A program made the translations under genes and the position numbers. A DNA stretch of 51,347 nucleotides from MWDF01 sp964577435 (GTDB lineage: Bacteria > Bacillota > DTU025 > MWDF01): contig CAZNZD010000005.1 of assembly GCA_964577435.1 (NCBI GenBank), forward strand, positions 1 to 51,347, given 5' to 3'. The notes under the pieces were generated by a model. The model was given only the letters and a program-made list of their open reading frames with translations, ran no database searches and had not been told where the DNA came from. The first letter of the stretch is position 1. Every line of letters begins with the position of its first letter. Below are positions 41,326 through 49,340 of this stretch, piece by piece.

Positions 41326-41889
41326 ATGTCCAAGAAGGTGAAGGCGGCTTCAAAGCCGACCTTCTGGGCTGACGTCCTGGCCCTGGTACTCATCACGGCG
41401 ATAGGCGGCCTCATGCACTTCGCCTGGGAGAGAGTCGAAGGGATAGGCGCTCTCAGGTGGACTGCGGTGCTGCTTCCGGTTAACGAGAGCAACTGGGAGC
41501 ACGCGAAGATGGCGGCCTGGCCGCTTCTCGCCTGGTCCCTCATCGTGCTGGCAAGGGACGGCAAAGCCAAGCTGAGAGGGTGGCTCATGCCGGCGGCGCT
41601 TTGCATATGGAGCGCCTATCTGGTGATGTTCGCTGTGCACTCGGCGATGCCGGTCGCCTTCGGCGAGCTGGGAATAGTGCAGTACGTCGGATCCTTCTTC
41701 CTGGGGATAGCCCACGGCATAATGGCCTTCAGGGTGGTCCACAGGTCGCCAGCAGCAGGCTCATGGTGGTTTATAGGCCTCATGCTTCTTGCAGCCATGT
41801 TCGCCATGCTCATAGCATTCACATACTATCCTCCCCACATCCCGCTGTTCCTGGACTCGCCGACGGGCCTGTACGGGATAGCCGGCTGA
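41326..41889 (+). CDS. DUF6512 family membrane protein
   Basis: A 187-residue integral membrane protein with about five hydrophobic helices. The segment LMHFAWERVEGIGALRW followed by LLPVNESNWEHAKMAAWP is what I recognise from the DUF6512 family, whose function is unknown to me. ATG at 41326 follows GGAGG by 8 bases. Followed after 25 bases by an MFS transporter on the same strand, suggesting a shared transcript. No catalytic motif identified. Confidence 0.75.
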   Translation: MSKKVKAASKPTFWADVLALVLITAIGGLMHFAWERVEGIGALRWTAVLLPVNESNWEHAKMAAWPLLAWSLIVLARDGKAKLRGWLMPAALCIWSAYLVMFAVHSAMPVAFGELGIVQYVGSFFLGIAHGIMAFRVVHRSPAAGSWWFIGLMLLAAMFAMLIAFTYYPPHIPLFLDSPTGLYGIAG

Positions 41890-41914
41890 GGCGGGGGGTT
41901 AAGGGGCTGTTCTA

Positions 41915-43144
41915 TTGCCGTCCTCTTCCAAGCTTACCGGCCTCGCGGCAACTAACAGATGGGTGGTCCTCGGCCTGTGCTCGATGGCCAACTTCCTCGT
42001 GTACTTCCACAGGGTGACCCCGGCCGTCATGGTCAACGAGCTGATGGCGGAGTTCGGCGGCACCGCCGCGCTAATCGGCATCCTCTCATCGACCTATTTC
42101 TACGCCTACACCGCGATGCAGGTCCCGGTCGGCTACATGACCGACAGGCTTCCCCTGAGGCTTCTGATAGGCCTTGGGACGGTCCTGGCGGGCATGAGCT
42201 CCATACTCTTCGGAGTGGCCGGGAGCATGGGCACGGCACTCATAGCAAGGACGGTCACGGGCCTGGGCGTATCCGCAGTGCTCATACCCTCCTACAAGAT
42301 ACTAAGCGTCGCCTTCGGCGAAAGGTTCATGATGGCAAACGGCATACTGATGGCGGCGGGGGCAGCAGGGGCCCTGGGCGCATCGAGCCCGCTTGCCATG
42401 CTAATTGACGCCTACGGCTGGAGGTCTACGTTCTATATCATCGCCGGTGCGAGCTTCCTGGTGGGCGCTTTGTGCCTTGCCTTCATAAAAGGGCCGTGGG
42501 ACGGCCGCAATGCGGCGTCAAGAAGGGCCGACAGGGGCGAGGTGGGAAAAGGCGGCGGCGCGCTCGGGCACCTCAGGCATGCGCTGCTTCCCGGAACGGT
42601 GACCTTCTTCAAGTACGGCCCGCTGGTTGCGTACCAGGGTTTATGGGGAGTGCCGTTTCTTATGGCCTCGTACTCGATGACGAAGGTGGCGGCAAGCCAG
42701 GTGCTCTTCCTCCTGTCTGTAAGCACGATCGCCGGCGGCCTTCTGGTGGGGCCTCTCATGTCCCTTGCGAAAGTGGGGCAGGGGACGCTTCTTAAGGTGT
42801 CCTCGGCCCTGTTCCTCTTCTGCTGGGTGCCCATGGTGCTCACCCCGTCGCCCTCGGTCCTTAAGGGGATATATGCTTCGATGGCGGTGATGGGCGCAGC
42901 CGATATAATCGTCCTCATCTCGATTAACAACTACATAAGGCGCACCACCACCGAGCAGGTCAGGGGCACCGTGCTTGGCATGACGAACATGATGACGCTC
43001 CTGGGCGGCGCGATCTATCAGCCCGTGATGGGCCTTTTCGTGAACGGGGCCTCGTCCGGCTACATATCCGCATTCCTGCTTTGCATAGCAGGGGCTGCCA
43101 TATCCCTCACAGCCGCTATGCTCCTGTCGAAGAAGCTCTCCTGA
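41915..43144 (+). CDS. MFS transporter (paralogue C)
   Basis: A 409-residue major facilitator permease clearly related to the two at 12.3-14.8 kb. It shares the helix-1 YFHRVTPAVMVNEL, the QVPVGYMTDRLPLRLL loop and GLWGVPFLMASYSMTKVAA, and also the C-terminal IYQPVMGLFVNGA. TTG start at 41915 with AAGGGG 8-9 bases upstream. It stands 27 kb away from the tandem pair, so this subfamily has expanded in the genome. Substrate unknown. Confidence 0.85.
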   Translation: MPSSSKLTGLAATNRWVVLGLCSMANFLVYFHRVTPAVMVNELMAEFGGTAALIGILSSTYFYAYTAMQVPVGYMTDRLPLRLLIGLGTVLAGMSSILFGVAGSMGTALIARTVTGLGVSAVLIPSYKILSVAFGERFMMANGILMAAGAAGALGASSPLAMLIDAYGWRSTFYIIAGASFLVGALCLAFIKGPWDGRNAASRRADRGEVGKGGGALGHLRHALLPGTVTFFKYGPLVAYQGLWGVPFLMASYSMTKVAASQVLFLLSVSTIAGGLLVGPLMSLAKVGQGTLLKVSSALFLFCWVPMVLTPSPSVLKGIYASMAVMGAADIIVLISINNYIRRTTTEQVRGTVLGMTNMMTLLGGAIYQPVMGLFVNGASSGYISAFLLCIAGAAISLTAAMLLSKKLS

Positions 43145-43162
43145 CCGGTTAACCGAAAAGGA

Positions 43163-43197
43163 GAGGGGGGAAGGCGCCCTACACGCCTGCCCCCCTC
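43163..43197. terminator. hairpin between convergent MFS and histidine kinase genes
   Basis: GAGGGGGG and CCCCCCTC form a perfect 8-bp stem with an inner GGCG/CGCC pairing. On the minus strand it is followed by TCCTTTTCGG, so it most likely terminates the kinase transcript and perhaps both. Confidence 0.65.
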
Positions 43198-43298
43198 CCG
43201 TCGAGCCGTCCCCATCCGGCACTCATCGCGCAAAATCATGCTTAGCTGCACCTAAGAGCAGATAACAGCCGGTTCAGCTTAATCGGACCCAATTCGCT

Positions 43299-44825
43299 TC
43301 AGGCAGCATCGACCCCTTCGTCCTCCTGCTCACCCTGACCGGCACTTTCTATCTCAGCCCAGAACCGTACCGCGCCCTCCAGGTTCTCCGCGCCATATCC
43401 CATGCCGTGCATCTCCTGTATCGCCCTGACTATCGAAAGGCCGAGCCCGTATCTGCCCTGGCTGCTGCTTCTGGCCTTGTCGGCCCTGTAGAAGCTGTCC
43501 CAGATGTGGCCCAATGCATCATCCGGTATGGGCTCGCCGTCATTTATGACCTCGAGGACCCATGGGGCCCCGTCCTCTCCTCCGAGGACGCTGACATCGA
43601 TGGTTCCTCCCTCCGCAACGTGCTCGCATGCGTTGTTCAGGAAGTTGATGAGCACCTGTTCCGTACGCCTCTCGTCAGCTGCCGCCCACGCCTCTTCGGG
43701 AAGATGAAGCCTAAGCGTCGGGGCAAGCTCGGGCCTTATGCACCTGTCGGCGATCCTAAGCACCAGGTCCGTCAGCGAGAAGACCCTCCTGTCCAGCTTC
43801 GCGCCGCCGCTTTGATACTGCGACAGCTCCAGCAGGTCAGCCACGAGCTTGTTCATCCGCTCCGCCTCGTCGACTATCACGCCGCTGTAGTAGGCCTTCT
43901 TGTCCTCGCTTCCGGCTATGTTCATCTTCAGCGCCTCGGCATAGCCCTGTATCACGGAGATAGGGGTTCGGAGCTCGTGCGAGACGTTAGCGACGAATTC
44001 CTTCCTAAGCCTGTCGAGCTGGCGCTCCCTGTCAAGCTCTCCTTCTAGCATGCGGTTTTTAAGCTTCAGGTCCTCGAGAGCCGCGCTCAGCTTCTCCGAC
44101 AGCTCGTTGATGCTCGCCCCCAGCTGTCCCATCTCGTCCATCTTCGCAGCCTCGCACTTCCGGGAGAAGTCCAGCTCTGATATGTCTTTGGCGATGCCGC
44201 TCATCTCGACGAGCGGCTTTGCGAACTTCCTTGAGAAGCCCGCTGCCCATATGACTGTAACAATGAGAGCCAGGGCCACCGCGTAGAGGGCGAAGGTGTT
44301 GGCGACGGATGCGCCGCGCTCTATTGAGCTGAGCATCACCCTCACGTCCAGCCAGCTTCCGTCCGAGAGCATCTTCTTCACGGTCATGTACCTTACGCCG
44401 AGCCTGATGTCCTCCTGGAGCTCGAGGATGGAGCCGTCCTTAAGCTTGGCGGAATCAAGTATCGAGAAGTTGGGCGTCTTTTGAACAGGCACTGGCCGGT
44501 CGTCCGGAACCCTTCCGCCGAAGGGCTGGTCCATGACGCCAGTCCTCGTGAAGTACCTCGGGGTCCCGTCCGCGCCGATTATCGAGACTGAAAGGCTGTT
44601 CTTCCTCTCAGTGCCCTCCAGAAGGTCCGAAAGGCCGCTGTCTTCCGAGGACGCCTCGACGATGGCGGCGACTTTGGCCGCCTGGCTCGTCAGCATCCTC
44701 CTCTCCATGAAGATGTAGTACTCCTCAAGCAGCGTCCCGTTCATCAGGATCATTATCGCCCCCATGAGAAGGACGATGCCCGTGATTGATAGAAGAAGGC
44801 GCCTTCTTATGCTGGGGCCCATCAT
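43299..44825 (-). CDS. PhoR-like sensor histidine kinase
   Basis: A 508-residue membrane kinase. One helix at residues ~8-30, an extracytoplasmic sensor region of ~150 residues, a second helix (FALYAVALALIVTVIWAAGF), HAMP linker, then HisKA with H283 in VSHELRTPISV. An HATPase domain follows, with N in NFLNNACEH and G boxes in GRYGLGLSIV. ATG at 44825 overlaps the regulator's stop codon (TGATG), with GGAGG 7 bases before it. Transcribed with the OmpR-type regulator. Assignment to phosphate sensing rests on the PhoP-like box and the 5'-nucleotidase next door, not on the sensor domain. Confidence 0.88.
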   Translation of the reverse strand: MMGPSIRRRLLLSITGIVLLMGAIMILMNGTLLEEYYIFMERRMLTSQAAKVAAIVEASSEDSGLSDLLEGTERKNSLSVSIIGADGTPRYFTRTGVMDQPFGGRVPDDRPVPVQKTPNFSILDSAKLKDGSILELQEDIRLGVRYMTVKKMLSDGSWLDVRVMLSSIERGASVANTFALYAVALALIVTVIWAAGFSRKFAKPLVEMSGIAKDISELDFSRKCEAAKMDEMGQLGASINELSEKLSAALEDLKLKNRMLEGELDRERQLDRLRKEFVANVSHELRTPISVIQGYAEALKMNIAGSEDKKAYYSGVIVDEAERMNKLVADLLELSQYQSGGAKLDRRVFSLTDLVLRIADRCIRPELAPTLRLHLPEEAWAAADERRTEQVLINFLNNACEHVAEGGTIDVSVLGGEDGAPWVLEVINDGEPIPDDALGHIWDSFYRADKARSSSQGRYGLGLSIVRAIQEMHGMGYGAENLEGAVRFWAEIESAGQGEQEDEGVDAA

Positions 44826-45496
44826 CAGGACACCTCCAGCTTGTAGCCGAAGCCCCGGACGGTCTTTATCATCCTGCCGCCCTCGTCTCCGAGCTTCAGC
44901 CTCAGCCTTGCCATGTGCGTGTCGACAGTCCTCTCGTCGCCGTAGTATGTATAGCCCCATACGCTGGTAAGAAGCTGCCTCCTGCTGAAGACCTGCCCGA
45001 TGTTTGATGCCAGCATCATGAGAGTCTCGAACTCCTTGGGGGCAAGCTCCAGGCTCTCTCCCGCAAAGCGCGCCTCGTGAGTCGCGGCGTCTATCTCGAG
45101 CCTGCCTGCCTTAACCTGGCCCGCCTTGGCCGGAAGGGACCTTCTAAGAAGGGCCGCCACCCTCGCTAGAAGAAGCGCCAGGCTGAACGGCTTCGTTATG
45201 TAATCGTCAGCGCCCACTTCGAAGCCGTGCAGCTGGTCGAACTCCTCGACGCGCGCCGTAAGCATCAGTATGGGAATGCCGGAGAGCTTCCTTATCTCCC
45301 TGCAGACCGTCCACCCATCATATTCTGGCATCATGACGTCGAGGATGATAAGGGAGAGGTCGGAATTCTCCTCGAAGGCGAGAAGCGCCTTCTTCCCGTC
45401 CGAGGCTGTAACGGTCGCATAGCCCTGGCTCTTCAGGGCATCCTCAACAAGACCCCTGATCCTTGCCTCATCCTCGGCTATTAGCACCTTGATCAT
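44825..45496 (-). CDS. OmpR/PhoP-family response regulator
   Basis: A 223-residue two-domain regulator: receiver with acidic pocket E8-D9, phosphoacceptor D53 in LIILDVMMPEYDG and K102 in YITKPF, then a winged-helix Trans_reg_C domain with SVWGYTYYGDERTVDTHMARL. It is co-transcribed with the overlapping histidine kinase gene downstream. Upstream, four hexamers at 11-base intervals resemble the PhoP box of Bacillus subtilis, so the pair may be PhoP-PhoR and autoregulated. Confidence 0.92.
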   Translation of the reverse strand: MIKVLIAEDEARIRGLVEDALKSQGYATVTASDGKKALLAFEENSDLSLIILDVMMPEYDGWTVCREIRKLSGIPILMLTARVEEFDQLHGFEVGADDYITKPFSLALLLARVAALLRRSLPAKAGQVKAGRLEIDAATHEARFAGESLELAPKEFETLMMLASNIGQVFSRRQLLTSVWGYTYYGDERTVDTHMARLRLKLGDEGGRMIKTVRGFGYKLEVS

Positions 45497-45607
45497 TTCC
45501 CAAGCACCCTTTCGGCAGTCCTGCCGCCCTTATCCTTTTATTGGCCGGACAGCACCATTGTAACTCACCTGGAACCGGCCGGCCCCACGCCGCTTGACCC
45601 TATGCCC

Positions 45608-45663
45608 CTATCTTATCCGCCTTTTGTTACATCCATGTGACGGCAATATCAACCGAATGTGAA
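45608..45663 (-). promoter_or_regulatory. PhoP-box-like promoter of the two-component operon
   Basis: On the minus strand TTCACA (45658-45663), TTGATA (45647-45652), GTCACA (45636-45641) and GTAACA (45625-45630) are spaced exactly 11 bases apart; the consensus is TT[A/T/C]ACA. A TAAGAT -10 lies at 45608-45613, placing the boxes at about -23 to -61, as in PhoP-activated Bacillus promoters. No -35 is needed in that class. Confidence 0.65.
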
Positions 45664-45693
45664 CAGAAAGCCGCCCCCGGTGAAGGGAGCGGC
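45661..45693 (-). terminator. terminator after 5'-nucleotidase gene
   Basis: On the minus strand GCCGC-TCCC and GGGG-GCGGC form an imperfect stem followed by TTTCTGTTC, 27 bases past the gene, immediately before the PhoP-like boxes. Confidence 0.65.
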
Positions 45694-45719
45694 AGCGTGT
45701 CATCCGGCTAAGCTGCGGC

Positions 45720-47534
45720 TTAGTGCAGATTGCTCTTATAGAGAAGCGGCATGTCCTGCGCCTTGGCCTTTGCCGCCCAGTCGGTGGGTATTACGGTCCA
45801 GTTTCCGATGGGCTTGGGCTCGAGCACCGCGGTCTGCTTCTCTATCCACTTCATTATGTAGTACCTGAGGTCCTTGATCGTGGATGAGGTCACGTACTTC
45901 ATCGCCTGGACCTCGGCCGCGTTCATGCCTGCTCCCGTGGTGAGGTGGGCGCCTCCGCCCTGTGCGCGGTATGAGTTGATGGCGACCGAGTAGGTCTTAT
46001 TGAGGTCGAACGCGCCGCCGTTGCTCATGCCAAGTATAGTGACCCTTGAGCCGACAGGCTTGCTGACGTCTACTATGTAGTCGATGCCGGCCGCCGAATC
46101 GTAGTTGTAGTAGCGTGTGGCCTGCTCAGCAAGGCCGTTTGTGAGCTTCAGGGTCCCGTCTGCGTTCTTCGCGAACTTGATTATGTGATCGTCCGCAGAC
46201 TTCATCGTGTCGAACCATCCGGCGTATGAGAACTCGATGAAGTCCTTTATCTGCTTGCCGGTCATGTTCATCGTGTAGAGGAAGTTCTCGTACTTGTAGA
46301 GGTTGAACATGTCGCGCACGTACAGGGTCCCGTCTACCGATGTGGGTATCTGTGCGTCGGCTGAAAGCGGGGCTGCAAACGATATCTCAGCCTTGTTGAG
46401 TCCGAACGAGTCGTCCCTTGTGAGCTCCAGCTGGATGTTGTGGATGAGGTCCACGAAGGCGCTGTCGCCGAACATGGAGTCCCTGGTGGTGATGATGCCG
46501 TTCATCTTGCCAATCGGCCTTGAGACATATGCCTTGACGGCGTCGAACTGCTTCTGGAAGGCTGACACGAACGCCTGGTCCACCGGGGTGCCGGCGATGT
46601 CTTTGACCTGGGCGTCTACCTTGTCTATCTTGTAGAGGCCGGTCGCCTTGTCAAGTACGAGGTCCACCTTAGCCTGAGCTATGCTGCGGCAGGCGTTCTG
46701 GGCGCCCATTATGCGGACGGTCCTTCCGTCGGGGCCGGTCAGAGTCTCGTTGTACTTGTTGTGGTCATGGCCTATGAAGATGAAGTCGAAGCCGGGGACC
46801 GTCATCGCGACGTACTTGGAGCCGTTCTCGCCGTCGTTGGCGCTTCCTGTCCCCATGCCTGCGTGGAAGAGGCCGATGACGATGTCCGGGTTCTCCTTCT
46901 CGCGCACTACCTTCATCCACTTCTGGGCCGAGGCCGCCATGCCGTCGAACCTCATGCCGCTCCAGAACTGGGAGGGCAGCCAGTTGGGTATCCAGGGGGT
47001 GACGAGGCCGATTACCGCTATGCGCACGCCGCCCCTTTCGATCATGGTGTAGGGCTTGAAGTAGGGCTCGCCGTTGTCGGTGCGCACTGCGTTGGCGGCG
47101 AGCATCGGCACGGGCATCTCCTTGACCATCTTGTCATATACAGGGTGTCCCGCTTCTATATCGTGGTTTCCCATTATTGTCGCATCGGGCTTAAGGTACT
47201 TGAATATCTCCGTGAGAAGGTGGGTCGAGTTGAAGTCCTCGAAGTTGTAATAGTAGACCGAGGGCTGGCCCTGCAGGTTGTCCCCGTTGTCGAGGTACAC
47301 GACCTGCTGGTCCGCCTTGGCCCTCTCCTGGGCAAGTATCGTGGACACCTGCGCGAGGGAGCCGTCGACGGCCTTGTCGGTTATGAAGTCGTAGGGGAAG
47401 AAGGAACCGTGGATGTCGGTGGTCTCGATGATAACAAGGCGCTGGGTGTCCGGCCTGTTTGCGGCAAGGGCCGGAGCGATGCTTACCAGAAGGGCTAGTG
47501 CTGCTGCTACAAGCAGGATTGGCAGTCTCTTCAT
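45720..47534 (-). CDS. secreted 5'-nucleotidase / 2',3'-cyclic phosphodiesterase (UshA-like)
   Basis: A 604-residue exported enzyme that removes phosphate from nucleotides. Signal peptide ends at PALAA (residue ~25). The metallophosphoesterase half has D40 and H42 in ETTDIHG, D85 in LDNGDN, N123-H124 in MGNHDIE and the GHDHNKYN segment. The C-terminal 5'-nucleotidase domain contains the substrate-stacking and binding region (FSYAGWFD, SYRAQGGGAHL). It precedes the PhoP/PhoR-like genes and is ended by its own terminator. It would supply phosphate and nucleosides, consistent with a phosphate regulon. ATG behind GGGAGGT. Confidence 0.92.
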   Translation of the reverse strand: MKRLPILLVAAALALLVSIAPALAANRPDTQRLVIIETTDIHGSFFPYDFITDKAVDGSLAQVSTILAQERAKADQQVVYLDNGDNLQGQPSVYYYNFEDFNSTHLLTEIFKYLKPDATIMGNHDIEAGHPVYDKMVKEMPVPMLAANAVRTDNGEPYFKPYTMIERGGVRIAVIGLVTPWIPNWLPSQFWSGMRFDGMAASAQKWMKVVREKENPDIVIGLFHAGMGTGSANDGENGSKYVAMTVPGFDFIFIGHDHNKYNETLTGPDGRTVRIMGAQNACRSIAQAKVDLVLDKATGLYKIDKVDAQVKDIAGTPVDQAFVSAFQKQFDAVKAYVSRPIGKMNGIITTRDSMFGDSAFVDLIHNIQLELTRDDSFGLNKAEISFAAPLSADAQIPTSVDGTLYVRDMFNLYKYENFLYTMNMTGKQIKDFIEFSYAGWFDTMKSADDHIIKFAKNADGTLKLTNGLAEQATRYYNYDSAAGIDYIVDVSKPVGSRVTILGMSNGGAFDLNKTYSVAINSYRAQGGGAHLTTGAGMNAAEVQAMKYVTSSTIKDLRYYIMKWIEKQTAVLEPKPIGNWTVIPTDWAAKAKAQDMPLLYKSNLH

Positions 47535-47550
47535 AGCAATACCTCCCGAA

Positions 47551-47600
47551 AATGCTTGGTCCCCAAAAGCATTCTACAACCAAAAAGCGGGGAGGTTATA
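47551..47600 (-). promoter_or_regulatory. 5'-nucleotidase gene -10 box and leader hairpin
   Basis: TATAAC on the minus strand at 47595-47600 is a good -10, with only a weak -35-like TTGCGC 18 bases upstream. The leader carries an AATGCTT/AAGCATT hairpin at 47551-47573, just upstream of the ribosome-binding site. No PhoP box is seen here. Confidence 0.4.
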
Positions 47601-47741
47601 CAGGAATCTGCGGATTATGCGCAATTTGAGAAGGAAAGGAAACCGCCTGCAAAAGGGGCCTGGATCTGCAATGTCCCGGCAAAGGCGATTACTTCAGCGA
47701 TCATCATCCGTCCGGAGACATATCCGGTTCTGAGAAATATA

Positions 47742-47789
47742 TTGATTTTCACCAGTAAAGTCATTAATATTGACTTAGGTGGTGAAAAT
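47742..47789 (+). promoter_or_regulatory. abiE promoter with 45-bp dyad operator over the RBS
   Basis: TTGATT (47742-47747), 17 bases, TAATAT (47765-47770) is a plausible promoter. Over it lies a 45-bp interrupted dyad: ATTTTCACC, 4 bases, AAGTCA, 7 bases, TGACTT, 4 bases, GGTGAAAAT (47745-47789). The right outer arm directly abuts the abiEi ATG and contains part of its AGGTGG ribosome-binding site. Confidence 0.8.
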
Positions 47790-48413
47790 ATGATAAATAC
47801 TACGAGAATGCTAAGGAATGAGCTGAAGGATTACGCCAATCCGACTGCAAGGATCAGGCAGCTTGTGAAGCAGGGGGCGCTGGTCCCGGTCGTAAGGGGA
47901 ATTTACGAGACGGACAGAGATGTCCCGGGGCATTACCTTGCCCAGGTCATCTACGGGCCTTCATATCTGTCCTTCGAGTTTGCATTGGCCTATTACTCGC
48001 TCATTCCAGAGGCGGTCTATAACTATCCGTCTGCGACCTTCGAGAAGAAGAAGGCCAAGCGGTATGATACGCCCTTCGGGACATTCACCTACCGTGACAT
48101 CCCAAGCGAAGCATACCCAGTAGGCGTCATGTTTCACATGGAGGAAGGATATTCCTTTCAGATAGCCTCTCCCGAGAAGGCCATCTGTGACCAGCTTTAT
48201 GTCATGCCGCCTATGAGAAACAGAAAGGAGCTAGAGTATCTGCTGTTCGAGGACCTGAGGATCGATGAGGGCGGCTTCTCCGAGCTGAACATGGCGAAGC
48301 TTATGGAGATTGCCGCATGCTTCCGGACGAAGAACCACAAGCTGCTGCAGTCTTATGTGAGAAGAGGTTTGAGAAATGGACAGTACGTTACAGCAGATGC
48401 TCAGGCAGCATGA
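47790..48413 (+). CDS. abiEi: AbiEi-type antitoxin/transcriptional regulator
   Basis: A 207-residue type IV antitoxin. The N-terminal winged-helix part includes RIRQLVKQGALVPVVRGIYET. The C-terminal domain has the typical ALAYYSLIPEAVYNYPSAT and SPEKAICDQLY segments of AbiEi/'type IV toxin-antitoxin AbiEi' proteins. It represses its own promoter and neutralises the AbiEii nucleotidyltransferase. ATG at 47790 follows AGGTGG; the frame is open further upstream only by chance. It overlaps the toxin gene by 38 bases. The locus is visibly AT-richer than its neighbours. Confidence 0.85.
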   Translation: MINTTRMLRNELKDYANPTARIRQLVKQGALVPVVRGIYETDRDVPGHYLAQVIYGPSYLSFEFALAYYSLIPEAVYNYPSATFEKKKAKRYDTPFGTFTYRDIPSEAYPVGVMFHMEEGYSFQIASPEKAICDQLYVMPPMRNRKELEYLLFEDLRIDEGGFSELNMAKLMEIAACFRTKNHKLLQSYVRRGLRNGQYVTADAQAA

Positions 48414-49245
48414 GGACGGGACACTGAAAGACAAGAAGAACCGAATCAAGGAAGTATTGCAAGAAGTCATACTATGTGGGCTTAGCAGGGCTGGCTTCTT
48501 TAAGACCGCTGCGTTCTACGGAGGGACGGCGCTTCGAATCTTCCATGGCCTTGATAGGTTTTCAGAGGACCTGGATTTCTCTTTAATGAATCCTGACACC
48601 TCGTTCAGCATTAAGGATTACCTTCCGTTGCTCGAGAAGGAAGTCCGATCATATGGACTAAATTTCGGCTTTGAGACGAAGCAGAAGTCCTTCGATTCCG
48701 ATATCAAGTCTGCTTTCATCAAAGGCAATGCAAGGGAACACTTCCTGATGCTCTACGCAAATGATCAGCTTGCTAGTTCCATCGGAGCCAATGAGCTCAT
48801 TAAGATCAAACTGGAAGTGGATGTTACCCCTCCTGAACATGCAGGTTTTGAAGTTAAGTACAGGCTGCTTCCCATCCCTTTCGAAGTGCAGCTGTATGAT
48901 ATGCCGTCGCTGTTTGCCGGCAAGATACATGCCGTGCTCTGCAGGCAATGGAAGAGCCGGATTAAGGGCAGAGACCTATATGATTATGTGTTCTACAGGT
49001 CGATGGGAACAGAAGTAAACCTGGAACACCTTTCTGCGCGCCTAATCCAGTCAGGCAAGGCTCCAGAGAACAAGGTTTTTTCCATGAATGAGGTCAGGCA
49101 ACTGCTATGCGAGCACTTTACCAGCATTGACTTCAAGGATGCTAAGCTTGATGTTCTGCAGTTCATTCAGAATCCGGCTGCTCTCGATATTTGGAGCAAG
49201 GACTTCTTCTGTGGGATAACATCAGGCCTCAAGGCGCGTGCTTAG
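48376..49245 (+). CDS. abiEii: AbiEii-type nucleotidyltransferase toxin
   Basis: A 289-residue member of the AbiEii/AbiGii (MenA/DUF1814-like) nucleotidyltransferase toxin family. It has the G49-G50-T51 motif in FYGGTALR, then DRFSEDLDFSL with D65 and D67 as metal ligands, and KIHAVLCR and KGRDLYDYVFY as later conserved segments. Characterised relatives block growth by adding nucleotides to RNA acceptors such as tRNA, and the systems can abort phage infection. Starts inside the antitoxin gene (38-base overlap), which couples its translation. No clear terminator follows. Confidence 0.88.
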   Translation: MDSTLQQMLRQHEDGTLKDKKNRIKEVLQEVILCGLSRAGFFKTAAFYGGTALRIFHGLDRFSEDLDFSLMNPDTSFSIKDYLPLLEKEVRSYGLNFGFETKQKSFDSDIKSAFIKGNAREHFLMLYANDQLASSIGANELIKIKLEVDVTPPEHAGFEVKYRLLPIPFEVQLYDMPSLFAGKIHAVLCRQWKSRIKGRDLYDYVFYRSMGTEVNLEHLSARLIQSGKAPENKVFSMNEVRQLLCEHFTSIDFKDAKLDVLQFIQNPAALDIWSKDFFCGITSGLKARA

Positions 49246-49340
49246 CTGCGGCACCCGTTTAAGCGGATAATAGAGGTTAGCAAACAACTGACTGCAATGG
49301 GACCGGAGGTGCTCACTATGACCACCTCATGCTCAAACCC

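Noticed and set aside
46761..47498. 245-codon plus-strand frame opposite the 5'-nucleotidase
   Set aside because: Shadow of a gene with complete catalytic motifs and signal peptide on the minus strand.
47535..47600. PhoP box upstream of the 5'-nucleotidase gene
   Set aside because: Searched on the minus strand; no series of TT[A/T/C]ACA hexamers at 11-base intervals is present, only a -10 and a hairpin.
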